Positions 15,089-15,962 of a stretch of DNA of 15,962 nt are shown here, piece after piece. Location of the stretch: positions 1 to 15,962 of the forward strand of contig JAXDKT010000008.1 in assembly GCA_034666965.1 (NCBI GenBank). The letters are read 5' to 3'. The notes beneath the pieces were generated by a model. The model was not told the origin of the DNA. It ran no database searches and was given only the letters and a program-made list of their open reading frames with translations. The position numbers and the translations under genes were made by a program. Origin of the DNA: Chersky-267 sp034666965. GTDB lineage: Bacteria; Chloroflexota; Limnocylindria; Limnocylindrales; CSP1-4. The first letter of the stretch is position 1. Each line of letters starts with the position of its first letter.

Positions 15089-15170
15089 GCGCAGCGTTCC
15101 CGGGTTCGGATGGCGGGGGAGATCGGCGGGCTCCCGTCGCCCGGGCCCGGGGACGCCCCAGCCGCTCGCC

Positions 15171-15175
15171 AGGAG
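15171..15175 (+). promoter_or_regulatory. Shine-Dalgarno site of radC
   Basis: AGGAG ends seven bases before ATG 15183, which fixes the start of the radC frame. Confidence 0.65.
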
Positions 15176-15182
15176 ATCGACG

Positions 15183-15962
15183 ATGGTGGACGATGCGCCC
15201 GGCCCGCCCGGCTCTGGCCACGACCCTCGCCGAGGGCGCGCGATCCGGGAGCTCCCGGCCACCGAGCGGCCACGCGAGAGGCTGGCCCTGCGCGGACCGG
15301 GCGGTCTCACGGCGGCTGAGCTGATCGCCCTGATCTGGGGCTCCGGGTCACGGGGCATGGGCGCGGTCGACCTGGCCGCGGAGGCGCTCGCCCGGCACGA
15401 AGGGTTGACCGGCCTGGCCCGGGCGACCGACCTCGAGCTCGAGGCCATCCCCGGCGTGGGCGTGGCCAAGGCGGCCCAGCTGGCCGCCGCCTTCGAGCTC
15501 GGTCGGCGCCTCCTCGCGGACTGGCCCGCTGGACGCTGGACGATCCGCTCCCCGGCAGACGTGGCCGACCGGCTCATCCTCCAGATGGGCCGGCTCGAAC
15601 GCGAGGAGTTGCGCATCGTCCTGCTCAACACCAAGAACGTCGTGCTCCGCGTGGCAACCGTCTACCAGGGCAATGTGTCGTCAAGCCTCGTGCGGGTCGG
15701 CGAGCTCTTCCGCGACGCGGTCCGTCTCAGCGCCAGCGGGCTGATCCTCGTCCACAACCATCCCTCCGGCGATCCCACGCCAAGCCCGGACGACCTCCAC
15801 CTCACGGCCGAGGCGCTGGCGGCCGGGCGGCTGCTGGACATCGACCTGCTCGACCACCTGGTCATCGGCCACGATGCCTATGTCTCGCTGCGCGACCGGG
15901 GGATCGCCTTCGACCGGCCCAGCCAAGGCGCGGCCGGTGGTCGCGGAGCGGGAGGCCCGGCG
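15183..15962 (+). CDS. radC: RadC-family JAB/MPN-domain protein (3' end outside window)
   Basis: The frame is open from ATG 15183 to the end of the window (260 codons, no stop). The order matches RadC. A start region ELPATERPRERL is followed by a helix-hairpin-helix DNA-binding motif (LEAIPGVGVAKAAQLAAAFELGRRL, about 83-107). The JAB1/MPN metalloprotease-like domain comes next, with the JAMM signature HNHPSGDPTPSPDD: His191, His193 and Asp204 are the likely zinc ligands. The domain ends at the typical DHLVIG...YVSLRDRGI. RadC was long called a DNA repair protein, but that assignment is disputed and the biochemical role remains unclear. Typical members end about here, so the Gly/Ala/Arg-rich tail after the final FDRP is an extension of unknown length. 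It has its own ribosome site and lies apart from the preceding genes. Confidence 0.93.
   Translation, partial: MVDDAPGPPGSGHDPRRGRAIRELPATERPRERLALRGPGGLTAAELIALIWGSGSRGMGAVDLAAEALARHEGLTGLARATDLELEAIPGVGVAKAAQLAAAFELGRRLLADWPAGRWTIRSPADVADRLILQMGRLEREELRIVLLNTKNVVLRVATVYQGNVSSSLVRVGELFRDAVRLSASGLILVHNHPSGDPTPSPDDLHLTAEALAAGRLLDIDLLDHLVIGHDAYVSLRDRGIAFDRPSQGAAGGRGAGGPA

Larger units (their letters stand above)
14987..15182 (+). other. Intergenic region before radC
   Basis: This 196-base spacer is the longest gene-free stretch of the window. It holds a -10-like hexamer (TAGGCT, 15083-15088) and the radC ribosome site at its end. A short GC inverted repeat around 15001-15013 (GGGCG/CGCCC arms) has no T-tract after it, so it is not a convincing intrinsic terminator. 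A small frame starting at ATG 15110 runs into radC in another frame and has no coding character. Confidence 0.5.

Noticed and set aside
15110..15319. Small plus-strand frame starting just before radC
   Set aside because: It runs into radC in a different frame, lacks a ribosome site and shows only Arg/Pro/Gly-rich shadow composition.

Overview
This window is a stretch of high-GC bacterial chromosome (clearly GC-rich, with strong G/C preference at third codon positions). The gene content is GMP synthase, RadC, a UPF0182/COG1615 giant membrane protein, a CPBP-type membrane protease, three small zinc-ribbon proteins and an actinobacterial/chloroflexotal-style NarL two-component pair. I infer a Chloroflexota lineage (Limnocylindria-like soil or freshwater groups) as most likely, with a high-GC actinobacterium as the alternative; RadC and leaderless-looking promoters fit the former somewhat better. 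No mobile element, CRISPR array, tRNA or rRNA is visible. No stretch longer than about 200 bases lacks a gene, so the region looks like ordinary, densely packed chromosome.

Layout. (1) Positions 1-1061, plus strand: the 3' part of a secreted-type alpha/beta hydrolase with a TAP-like C-terminal domain and an extra beta-rich tail. (2) Positions 1118-4428, minus strand: a compact four-gene signalling operon, read 4428 to 1118. It encodes a receiver-only response regulator, a small lipoprotein (joined to it by an ATGA overlap), a membrane NarL-class histidine kinase and a NarL/LuxR response regulator (start overlaps the kinase end). (3) Positions 4429-4598: a divergent intergenic region with a 14-bp near-palindrome and a plausible promoter and Shine-Dalgarno site for guaA. 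(4) Positions 4599-6434, plus strand: GMP synthase with an unusual N-terminal extension of about 95 residues. (5) Positions 6511-14986, plus strand: six co-directional genes. They are a zinc-ribbon protein, an unknown protein, the 1113-residue UPF0182 protein, a polytopic membrane protein, a zinc-ribbon protein with four membrane spans, a membrane-anchored double-zinc-ribbon protein and then a CPBP protease homologue coupled by a TTGA stop/start overlap (seven genes counting the protease). (6) Positions 15183 to the end, plus strand: radC, running off the window without a stop codon.

How the genes work together. The minus-strand operon is best read as one envelope-sensing module: kinase, DNA-binding regulator, and an exported lipoprotein plus a stand-alone receiver that could tune the kinase. 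The plus-strand block from 6511 to 14986 is dominated by membrane proteins and zinc ribbons of unknown role, which suggests an envelope or membrane quality-control neighbourhood, but this is inference from context only. guaA and radC are housekeeping genes. A recurring TANNNT hexamer lies 6-9 bases before three start codons, which suggests leaderless transcription. I did not find a clear new multi-gene defence or metabolic system; the best leads are the lipoprotein/receiver additions to the two-component operon, the GuaA extension, and the UPF0182/zinc-ribbon neighbourhood.
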